From: Phycisphaerales bacterium
GTDB lineage: Bacteria > Planctomycetota > Phycisphaerae > UBA1845 > UTPLA1
Length of the DNA stretch: 64,000 nt
Direction of reading: 5' to 3'
NCBI GenBank assembly: GCA_022360095.1
Contig: JAKSDK010000448.1
Span: 62,001-126,000, forward strand
The notes beneath the pieces were generated by a model. It was not told the DNA's origin, ran no database searches, and worked only from the letters and a program-made list of their open reading frames with translations. Position numbers and translations under genes: made by a program. Shown piece after piece: positions 47,931-56,900 of this stretch. Position 1 is the first letter of the stretch. The number at the start of each line of letters is the position of its first letter.

Positions 47931-50900
47931 TTAGTTCGCCACGGTGATCGTCCCGGTATCTGAGCAAGTCGTGCCTGCGCCCGTGACGGTTAGTGTCACT
48001 GTAGCGGCGCCCGTTGCGGATTGTGCGCCAATATCCATCATGAGTGGTATATCAATTTTCTCGTCCGCTGCCAGCATGACCGTCTGGTTGTTCTGTTGAG
48101 GTGTCACGGTGGGGGCGCCTGCAACTGACACGGACCACGTGTATGTTACGGTGTTTGACGAATTTCGGTTAATGATGACACATGACAACTGAACCGTGTT
48201 ACCGGGATGGCCGTTGGCATCACCCAATGTGGCCTCGCATGCAGTGCGATGATCAATATGGAATACGAAGTCGTCAAATTCCTTGACCATTGCTTTGATG
48301 ACGGTCTTATTCGCGCCGGTTGCCTTTTGAGCCCTGCGCAGATCCGTCCGATCGTTGATCGGCAGATCGAAGATGATGTCATTCGGATTGTTCGTAGGAT
48401 TCTTTCCAATCGGCAGCGCGAGCAGATTGGTCTTATTCTGAAGCATGGCTTTTTTGATGCTGAACCGCCCCAGATAGGTTTGTCGCACACTTGCGTTGGT
48501 GAGCTCCGCAGGCGTAAAAGGCAGCGAAGGGAGGATTTTTGTGAAGACCGTCAATTCACGGAACTTGGCGGCCATGGCTGGTGCCGCCTCGCTTAAGGTC
48601 ACCTTAGGCGTGGCGCCCGTTGTATTTCCCGTTACGGTGAAGACACCGAGCGGTGTGTCGTCGGCCTTGAAAAGCTTGATCGTGCCGTCTTTGAATTGGT
48701 TGGCCGTGCCGATGTTCTGGTTGATGGTGATATCGTTGCCGTTGATGGCGGTCACATTGCCGGACGCGATCGTGGTCTGCTGTCGGTGCGACTGGGTACT
48801 TACGTAAGTCAGGATATCGTCGTCGTCGGCACCGGCGATTGTCGGTCGGCTTTGGTTGGTGTCCTGAACCTTGGAGAAAACACCGGTGTTGTCCTTGAAC
48901 CAGAGCACGGCGTTCTTGACGTTCGTGCGTATTTCGAAACCATACCAATCCGTACCAGAATCATCCAGGAGCGGGAGATTCTTAAAAAAGTTGTCATTGT
49001 TATTGCCACCGCCGATGGCCGTCCTTCCTTCAGCCGACAGGCCCTTGTTGGCTGCCGCCAGCACCGCTTTCCAGTAACTGATGCGACCGTGTCCCGAGTT
49101 ATTATCTTTGCCGACGGCTTCGATGTCATCAGCAGTGGCTTCGATCATCTCGGCCACTTTGACAATGTTGGCGGCCTGTTGGAGGGCAGGATCGACTAAC
49201 ATCATTTCGGCCGCAGCTCCAGCTACAAGGGGGACGGCAAACGAAGTCGTACCAGGGGTTGTACCCAATGTCCCGTTTCGTAATACACGGAAGATGTTTT
49301 CCGAAGGAGCCACCACAGAAATTTCTTCACCGTGATTCGAGACTGGCCCCTTACTCTCCAGTGTGTTCGGAGTGAGAATCCTACGGGAGTAACCAATGGT
49401 CATCACATTTTTCTTGAATGCGTTGTTTCCGGCAAGATCCTTACGCGAAGTGTTGTAGGATGGCGCGATCCTACCGGCGTCAGAGGCTGCTACGTCACCG
49501 TTTTCGTTCCAAGCGGCACCCACAATCAACTTTCCGGCGTTGGAAATGGCTCGATAGCGTCTGATCAGGTTTGCCCTAACAGGTCCGGCCGGAACTCTAC
49601 GCGATGAATAGGACCGTTCAATCAAGTGTATTCGAGTGTTCGCATCTGCTGCGGACAACTCAAGTTGTTTGTAATACGCCAAGTTTTGCAGCCTGAATCG
49701 GACGATGCGTACCTGGGCGTCCTTTCCTGTTCCAAGTTGTATTTGTGTAATATTGCGGTCCGAACCGTTGATTTGATTACCCACCCCGTCAGCGGCCAGT
49801 GTGGCCATGACTCCCGTGTCATGGCCATTCCCTCCGACAAGGTCGGCCACGTTGGTGATGTCGCCGACGTTTGGATTGCCGGTATCATTGGGATTCGTGA
49901 CCGCTGCGCGTCCACCGCGACCATCTGCGCGCTCCGAGACGTCCGTTGCTTGAAACATGCGATTTCCGCGGACAAAGTATGTATTCGGGTTGTTCGCGGA
50001 GGCGCCACTGAAATCATTGCCGGTGGCCACTCCAGAACCGGGCATGAACACTCGTATCGTCGCTCCACCGTCTCTGGCCAAGTCGATCAAACGGTGGGCG
50101 GGGAAGGTTTGCATCACGAAGTGCTGATGGTGATTGCGACGGCCGTTGGCACTCCAATGGCCGCCGGCCTGAAAGTCGGCATTGAAGGCTTGTACATAAG
50201 CCTCGCCGGAGATTGTGGGGTCACTCAATACCAGATCGATATGCGCCTCCTCAGGATCCGGCCCCAGGGCAGCGTCGAGCTGCGCAATTCGTGCCAACAG
50301 CACGTTTCCGGACAGGTCTTCCAGCTCACGAACTTGGAGGACACCCAAATCACGGGTGATTCCTTGAGGCCGTAGTGTCTCATCAAATAACAAGCTCGAG
50401 ATGTCTGCATCCGTTGTCGTTGGATCAAAATTCAGAATGATGTGATTGGTCATCATCTCATTGTCCGGTACACCAGGTACCGGTTCCATACCGTCATTGA
50501 TGCCGACCACCGTCTTATCGAAGGCGTCATAGTGAAGGAAATATGCGACATAGCATTCTTGTCCGGAGAGGAAAAAGCGCAGACGGTTTTCCCCGAAATA
50601 CATCACCCTTACCTGAGTGTCGTCGGTGAACAGAGCACGGAACTGATTCTGGTTCGGTCCCGGGAAAGTGTTGATGGGCACGATCTCGGGAATTTGCGCC
50701 GTCGCCACACCACCGTTAAACGTAAAAAGTTGTGAGATGTCCAACTCATCATCCGTATCGTCTTCCCCATCGTCGACGATGACTTCAAACTCACCGGGTT
50801 GCGGGTCAATCGGGGGGGTGAGGGTGATACGCCTTAACGGCGACATTGTCCGAAAGATCGCAAACTCGATCGTTCTGAAATCCTCGAGCGGTGTCGTGGG

Positions 50901-52145
50901 ATCGTCGTCCTCCACGGCGACGATGCACTGCTGATCTTGAACAAATGCCGCGTTATCGGCGCGAACGCCCAGCCACTGGAAGAACGAACCATCCGGCTGT
51001 TCACCCCAGGTATCGTCGAACTGCACCATGAATGAAGCGCCGGTGGAGAGAACCGGCGAGCCAGTCCCGTATTTTGTACTCGACAACCAAGTGATTTCGT
51101 CCTCGTAGCCGGGCGGATCGGTGACGGCGGAAAACGTCACCGACTGGCCTTCGGGGATAATGTCCAAGAAACTGATGTGGCTGGTGATGTTGACACCATA
51201 AGTATCGATCTGGATGACCTCGGGCTGTGCCACGGGCCCTGCTGAAAATGTATGGATGCCCGGCGAATGGATGACATGATCCGCCAGCGTCCGGCCGAGC
51301 CCCAGCACTTGCCCATCGTGACGCCATTCCATCAATGGTTCGAAACCGGCAGGTTGTGTTTGAGCGGTGAATGTGAGTCTTCGTGCTATCGAGGTTCGGT
51401 ATTGATTGGGGCCGACGTGCGTGAGCTGGGCGATTGAAGTGATGGGAAAGAAGTACGACATCGTTGTTTCATTGGAGGAATTCTCATCGACCAGCAGCGG
51501 CGTCACCGAAATTTCAACCGAACAGGCGATGTCCGCGGCTACTGTCTCGACGACGCTGAATTCCAGGCTGGTACGAGACTCACAGGATAGGCCCTCAGCC
51601 AAAACGACCTCGACGGTGTGATGACCAGTCTCCGTGAGGACGCACTCCGCGCGAGAATACGTCGGGTCACTCGCGATTTCGGTTGCACCGATCCACATGA
51701 CAGAATCGCCGGACGTGAGGCCGGAGAGCTCAAGCTGAACCGTCGTTCCCGAGGGGATTGGCGTACTCGATGGCGCAGGGTGCCAAGCAGTGGTCACCCC
51801 GGCGATCGGGCCGATCAGAAGTTGTCTCGGATTCATCACCTGGGTCGCAGGGTCCGCATTGCCAAGGAGGAATTGAACGAACAGATCCATGTCCGCCATG
51901 TCAAGCGTGCCGTTAAAATCCACGTCAGCGGCCTGAATCATGCATGGATCACCGTCACCCACCACAGTTGCCCAAACAAACCTGCTGATGTCATCACCGT
52001 TAATGACTCCGTCCGCGTTCGTATCGCCAGGCAAAGGCGAAATTGCTCGGACCTCCAGTGGCAAAAGTGAGATCCCAACGAGGGTGAAAGTGAATAGGGC
52101 ATGAGCTTGGAAATACGTCGATCGCGGACTTCTTGAATTGCACAT
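47931..52145 (-). CDS. Large secreted subtilase-like protein with N-terminal dockerin-like repeats
   Basis: The ATG at 52145 follows AGG with a spacing of 6. The 1404-residue product starts with a signal peptide, then a dockerin-like pair at about residues 40-95 (DTNADGVINGDDISRF, DVDFNGTLDMADMDLF), unusual at an N-terminus. Several Ig-like beta domains follow (100-600). Residues ~660-1030 resemble an S8 peptidase: NGHDTGVMATLAA has the catalytic His at about 775, and TTSFAVPLVAGAAA the Ser at about 968. Where the Asp motif (VxVIDSG) is expected, I read VFMPGSGV, with Gly703 in its place, so activity is doubtful. The C-terminal ~370 residues are further beta domains. The family call is moderate. 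Confidence 0.75.
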   Translation of the reverse strand: MCNSRSPRSTYFQAHALFTFTLVGISLLPLEVRAISPLPGDTNADGVINGDDISRFVWATVVGDGDPCMIQAADVDFNGTLDMADMDLFVQFLLGNADPATQVMNPRQLLIGPIAGVTTAWHPAPSSTPIPSGTTVQLELSGLTSGDSVMWIGATEIASDPTYSRAECVLTETGHHTVEVVLAEGLSCESRTSLEFSVVETVAADIACSVEISVTPLLVDENSSNETTMSYFFPITSIAQLTHVGPNQYRTSIARRLTFTAQTQPAGFEPLMEWRHDGQVLGLGRTLADHVIHSPGIHTFSAGPVAQPEVIQIDTYGVNITSHISFLDIIPEGQSVTFSAVTDPPGYEDEITWLSSTKYGTGSPVLSTGASFMVQFDDTWGEQPDGSFFQWLGVRADNAAFVQDQQCIVAVEDDDPTTPLEDFRTIEFAIFRTMSPLRRITLTPPIDPQPGEFEVIVDDGEDDTDDELDISQLFTFNGGVATAQIPEIVPINTFPGPNQNQFRALFTDDTQVRVMYFGENRLRFFLSGQECYVAYFLHYDAFDKTVVGINDGMEPVPGVPDNEMMTNHIILNFDPTTTDADISSLLFDETLRPQGITRDLGVLQVRELEDLSGNVLLARIAQLDAALGPDPEEAHIDLVLSDPTISGEAYVQAFNADFQAGGHWSANGRRNHHQHFVMQTFPAHRLIDLARDGGATIRVFMPGSGVATGNDFSGASANNPNTYFVRGNRMFQATDVSERADGRGGRAAVTNPNDTGNPNVGDITNVADLVGGNGHDTGVMATLAADGVGNQINGSDRNITQIQLGTGKDAQVRIVRFRLQNLAYYKQLELSAADANTRIHLIERSYSSRRVPAGPVRANLIRRYRAISNAGKLIVGAAWNENGDVAASDAGRIAPSYNTSRKDLAGNNAFKKNVMTIGYSRRILTPNTLESKGPVSNHGEEISVVAPSENIFRVLRNGTLGTTPGTTSFAVPLVAGAAAEMMLVDPALQQAANIVKVAEMIEATADDIEAVGKDNNSGHGRISYWKAVLAAANKGLSAEGRTAIGGGNNNDNFFKNLPLLDDSGTDWYGFEIRTNVKNAVLWFKDNTGVFSKVQDTNQSRPTIAGADDDDILTYVSTQSHRQQTTIASGNVTAINGNDITINQNIGTANQFKDGTIKLFKADDTPLGVFTVTGNTTGATPKVTLSEAAPAMAAKFRELTVFTKILPSLPFTPAELTNASVRQTYLGRFSIKKAMLQNKTNLLALPIGKNPTNNPNDIIFDLPINDRTDLRRAQKATGANKTVIKAMVKEFDDFVFHIDHRTACEATLGDANGHPGNTVQLSCVIINRNSSNTVTYTWSVSVAGAPTVTPQQNNQTVMLAADEKIDIPLMMDIGAQSATGAATVTLTVTGAGTTCSDTGTITVAN

Positions 52146-52248
52146 ACGACACCTTTCCTTTCTAACTTCCACGCTCTATGAAGTGTCGCGAAGGCAGAAG
52201 TACCGTCGATAAGGATGAGACGGAGCCCAGCCGTCGCCTTGTTGGTCT

Positions 52249-52845
52249 CTACCGGCGCCTCAACAGCATCAGACTGGCCACACCCAGGAGACCCAATGTG
52301 TTCGGCTCGGGTACATGTTCGCCAAAGAGCTTGACCGTATTTGTTGTGCCGGTCGTGGAGTGGAAAATCTGCATTTGATACATGTCGAAGTGACCGGCCG
52401 ACGGATGATCGACATTTGCAAAGACATCCGGAAAAACAGGCAGACCCAAAAACTGGTCGTCATCAAACATTTTTGTCAGCGTCGCGAGGTTTCCAGTGGG
52501 ACTGTCTCCGGAATGCGGAGCCGTTTTGTGGAATACTTCTATTTGAACTGTCCAGACTGGTGTGAGTCCCGAAGGTGTTGTGGTTAGTATGACATCCCAG
52601 TTCACCAGCGAAGGCATGTCAAAATCCGCGACGGGCACACCGGCTTCATGTGTGCCGGCCCCACTGAACTCGTCCCAGTCCCACAGGATTGCGAGTTGGG
52701 TCGGGGTATCGACAAACACGGTCGGAACCAGAGACGCGTGAGTTGCCGCCGTGACGGACAACACCATGAAAACGGTGCAGGTTCTGGGAAAAGGAAAACC
52801 AAATGGCTTGACCACGAAACGTTCAAAACGTCGATGGCTGTTCAT
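52249..52845 (-). CDS. Secreted PEP-CTERM protein
   Basis: AGGAGGG precedes the ATG at 52845. The 198-residue product has an N-terminal basic region and hydrophobic signal (TCTVFMVLSVTAATHA), a beta-rich body, and a clear C-terminal PEP-CTERM tail (VPEPNTLGLLGVASLMLLRR). This is the canonical exosortase target motif. No enzymatic motif is present. It lies about 100 bp upstream of the large subtilase-like gene on the same strand, so it may share its transcript. Confidence 0.85.
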   Translation of the reverse strand: MNSHRRFERFVVKPFGFPFPRTCTVFMVLSVTAATHASLVPTVFVDTPTQLAILWDWDEFSGAGTHEAGVPVADFDMPSLVNWDVILTTTPSGLTPVWTVQIEVFHKTAPHSGDSPTGNLATLTKMFDDDQFLGLPVFPDVFANVDHPSAGHFDMYQMQIFHSTTGTTNTVKLFGEHVPEPNTLGLLGVASLMLLRRR

Positions 52846-53205
52846 TGGATGCCCTCCTATGCTGCGTTGGGGACAGGTTAGCTTCCCTAAGTCGCATCAG
52901 TCGGATCAGCGCAATCCTCCCGGTGATTTAGACGTAATTTGTGGTCGTAGCGCTCAGCAATATCCCAGATTCCATCCACACATCTGCGCGAATATGGACT
53001 AAATGTGTTTTTGAAAATGCTTTATCGATTTGCCCGCCCTCAATTGCCCGGACAAAACGGACATCTTTCTGGCTCGTCAAGAGCCTGTTTTCGGCTTCAT
53101 CGCCCGCGAGGAAGACCCGCGGACGCAGTACTCCCGGAGATTGGACGCCGTTCATATCATTGTCTTTTTTATGCTCGTTGTGCCGGAGAAATCAGCGTTG
53201 CACGC
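52846..53205. other. Intergenic region, nothing recognised
   Basis: 360 bp without a credible gene, RNA or terminator on either strand. It lies between the ECF sigma stop and the PEP-CTERM gene start, both on the minus strand, so it probably contains the PEP-CTERM gene's promoter. Confidence 0.4.
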
Positions 53206-53772
53206 CTAGTCTTTCAACATGCTTGTTATCATCGCGCGTGCCGTTCGCCAATCGTCCTTGACGACCGTCGGAGAAATGCCTAGCTCAAACGCCGTTTCTT
53301 CGATGGTTAGGCCGCCGTAAAAACGCAACTCCACGACTTGAACAAGTCGCTCATCGAGGTGCCTGAGGCGGTCCATCGCTTCTTCAAGCTCGAGAAAATC
53401 CAACCCTCCCTCAGGGGCAGGCGTCAAATCCGTGATTAGCGTAACGCGATTCAGTCCACCTCCGCGCTTCGCCGCCGAGCTGGATCTTGCATGTTCGATG
53501 AGAAGCTGCCGCATGATCCGAGCTGCCAACGCGCGAAAGTGCACGCCGTTCTCGGCATCGAGCGGTGCAGACTTTCTGATGCGCAAGTACGCCTCGTGGA
53601 CCAGAGCAGTCGGCTGAAGCGTGTGGTTCGGACGCTCACGACGAAGGTATCGTGAAGCAAGGGAACGAAGCTCATCATAGACCTGCTCAAAAAGCAATTC
53701 GGCATCACCGTCGATGTCACCGGTCATCGCGGTCAATACCTTTTTGGCTCGTTGTTTCAGATCATCCGACAT
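53206..53772 (-). CDS. ECF sigma factor (TIGR02999-like)
   Basis: A 188-residue sigma factor of the kind common in Planctomycetes and Acidobacteria (Sigma70_ECF, TIGR02999 style). Region 2 begins with LFEQVYDELRSLASRYLRRE and continues HTLQPTALVHEAYLRI, then HFRALAARIMRQLLIEHARS, all hallmark phrases of that group. Region 4 has LDERLVQVVELRFYGGLTIE and the HTH ETAFELGISPTVVKDDW. It is divergent from the TIG/PA-like lipoprotein gene with 177 bp between starts, and a kinase-TPR gene lies further downstream on the plus strand. It plausibly drives this locus, by position only. Confidence 0.92.
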   Translation of the reverse strand: MSDDLKQRAKKVLTAMTGDIDGDAELLFEQVYDELRSLASRYLRRERPNHTLQPTALVHEAYLRIRKSAPLDAENGVHFRALAARIMRQLLIEHARSSSAAKRGGGLNRVTLITDLTPAPEGGLDFLELEEAMDRLRHLDERLVQVVELRFYGGLTIEETAFELGISPTVVKDDWRTARAMITSMLKD

Positions 53773-53949
53773 TACAGAAGTTTAGCCATCACAACAGGTT
53801 AAGGTCAATAACCCTCCGAAGCGATCAAAGATTCCGTCCGCTTTTCCGCCCTTTCTCACAAATCATGATGGGCGAAACGAAGTTGCCAATCGCGCCCTTA
53901 TTCAAAAACGCCACGGCTCTTGCCACCGCGATCTATTTGGGAGGACCTC

Positions 53950-56900
53950 GTGAATACCAAACACCATTATCGGCGAATATCGAAGCGACCCGGCTTAGGC
54001 CTTTTCGCCCTTTCTCTGGCCGCACTGAACATGGGGGGTTGTCCACCGGAATTGCTGGATCAATTGGATCAGTTCCTCGGAACCCAGTTTGCCCCACCCG
54101 TCATTCTTTCAATGAGCCCCAATACCGGACCGGCGGCCGGTGGCACCGCGGTCACCATTCGCGGCTTGAATTTCGAAGAGGGCACCGGCGTCCTCTTCGG
54201 CGACACCGCTGCAAACAGCGTCCAACGGGTCAACAGCAACCTGCTGGAAGTTGTCGCGCCGTCCGGGGGACCGGGCACGGTCAACATCACGGTGATCGCC
54301 GGCGACGGACAGTCGGCCGTCTTCGAGAACGCCTTCGAATACCTCGATCCGGCCGGTTTTCCAATCGCCCCAACGATTACGGCGATCCAGCCGTCACGGG
54401 CTTCCATTCTCGGCGGTACGCAAGTCACGCTGATTGGGACGGGCTTTGAGGCTGGGAGCAAAGTTCTCTTCGGTGGCTTCATGGCCACGAATGTGAACGT
54501 GCTGAACGAGAATCAGTTGCAGGTCACGGTGCCCGCGCAGCCGGCCGGATCCGTCGATGTTATCATCCGCTCGCCGAGCAACCAGACCCAAATGCTCGTT
54601 CAAGCCTTCGAATATGTAGAGATCGCCGACGCCGACGATGAAATCATTCGTCAAATCGAAAGTCGATTCCCAGGTGGACCACGCGTCGTCAGCGCTGTCG
54701 CCACCGACAACAAAAGTGTCCAGGTCGCGTTCAGTGAACCGGTCTCGCAAACCGCATTGGTCTCGGCAAACTACAACATCATCATTCCTGAAGGTGGTGT
54801 GTTGCTTCTCGATCCGAACGTGTTGCCGATATTGACGCCGGATCAGACGGTGGTCGATCTGACAACCCTCGGGATGGCGGATGCGATCTATCAACTGACC
54901 GTCTCGGGAATCCAAGACCTCGCCGGCAATTCACTCGCGTCTCCCGACATCCTGATCAACCCGACCCAAACCGAGTTCGCCGGCATCGCACCGGCCACGA
55001 TCGCCGATCACACCGACACCGACGGCGACGGACTCGCCGACTGGTTCGAAATGCTCGGATGGTCCGTCAACATCGAACTGGCCAACGGTGTTCGCACACA
55101 GACATACGTCACGAGCAACCCTTTCATCCAGGACACGGACGGAGACACCCTCAGCGACAGCGAAGAGAATTTTCGCTCACTTGATCCGCGTACGGACGAT
55201 ACCGATGCCGATCTCGTGACCGATGCCGACGAAGTCCGGCTCTACTTCTGCAATCCCGCCGACCAGGACTCGGACAATGACGGATTCGCCGATTCCTCGG
55301 AGTTGGTTTTCAAAACGTCGCCGACGTTGGCCGACACGGACGGCGACCAACTTAACGATCGCGAAGAGCTCGTGATTCGAAACCGAAACCCGCGGCTCGC
55401 CGACCTGCCGATTCCGCAGATCGTCATTGGAACGATGAATATCGAGGTCGATGAGCGATTCACTTACACCGACGAGATGGGCATCGAACAAAGCACGGAG
55501 AGAAGCTCATCCGTCTCGTTCACACAATCGGATACGACCACATTTTCGGAAAGCAGCACGCGGTCGAATCAATTCACCGCCAGCAGAAGCCAGCAGATCC
55601 AACTCGGCGCCGAAGGTGAAATCGGCATGGGCAAGGCCGGAATCAAACTCGGCGGCCAAGCGCAGTTCGGCTTCGGTCAGGAGAACGGACGCGGCTACTC
55701 CAGTACGATTTCGCAGGAATCCAGCACAACGGCCCAAGAGCAATATACCGAGGCACTCTCGGAGGCCCTAGCGATCAGCCAGAGCCAGTCCGTAACCCGC
55801 TCCGTAGAGGGCGCCCGAGTTTCGCTTAATGTTTCAATCGCCAACGCCGGCAACCTGGCCTTTACCATCAGCAATCTCGAAGTTTCTGCATTGGTCAGAG
55901 AACCGAACATGCGTGACCGATTCGTTCCGATGGCAACGCTTCTGCCTTCATCCGGAAACAACGAAATCAACATCGGCCCGCTCAACTCGCAGCGCGGACC
56001 GTTCATCTATGAGAATAGCGAGATCTTCCCGAACTTGGCTCAAGACTTGCTCCGCGAGCCTCGGGCCATGATTTTCGAAATCGCCAATTTCGACATCGTG
56101 GACGAATTCGGCCGCAACTTTGCCTTCACGTCGGAAGAGATCAACGACGTGACCGCCGCCATTACGATCGACTTCGGCAATGGTGATGTGGAAACCTATC
56201 GTGTAGCGACAGCGAGCACGTTTGACGCGAACGGGATCGCCAACGGCATTCCCATGCGCGAAGCGCTCGGTGAGATCGTCGGCCTGGCGGAAGTGAACAA
56301 CGAAGACTCGCTTCCAAACAACGCCGACCGCGACGATCCGACGATTCGCGATTCCTATGGAACCAACGTCGGTGACAACGGCGAGCAGATTCTGACCCGC
56401 GTCCGAGGCGTTCAGACGGACTTGGGCTCGGCAAATCCGGAAGCCAGATTCTGGGTCGTGCTTTCGTCGGCCGACATTCCCGATGATGTAGACTTTGGCG
56501 ACCTCATCCTCAAACCGGGTGATTCATATCTGCTGTGGTACGTCCAGGACAGAGACGATGACGGTTTGTTTGCCCGTGAAGAGTTTCTGGCCGGATGTTC
56601 CGACAACATGGTGGATACGGACGGTGACGGGATCAGCGATTTCGACGAGGTGAACATCGGCTGGGAGATCGTAACGCCTGGAAATACGACGCGCGTCTTT
56701 TCCAATCCCGGCTCCCCCGACACCGACCTGGATCAGATTCCCGATGATCTTGAACGTCGCTTAGGAATGGACCCGCGCAGCGGAGATACCGACAGCGACG
56801 GCCTCAACGACCGTCTCGAAGTCATGGGGTACTCTGTGGTCCTGCTCGACAACAACAACGATCCCGCCGACAACCCCGAAGTGGTCGTGACGCCGTACTC

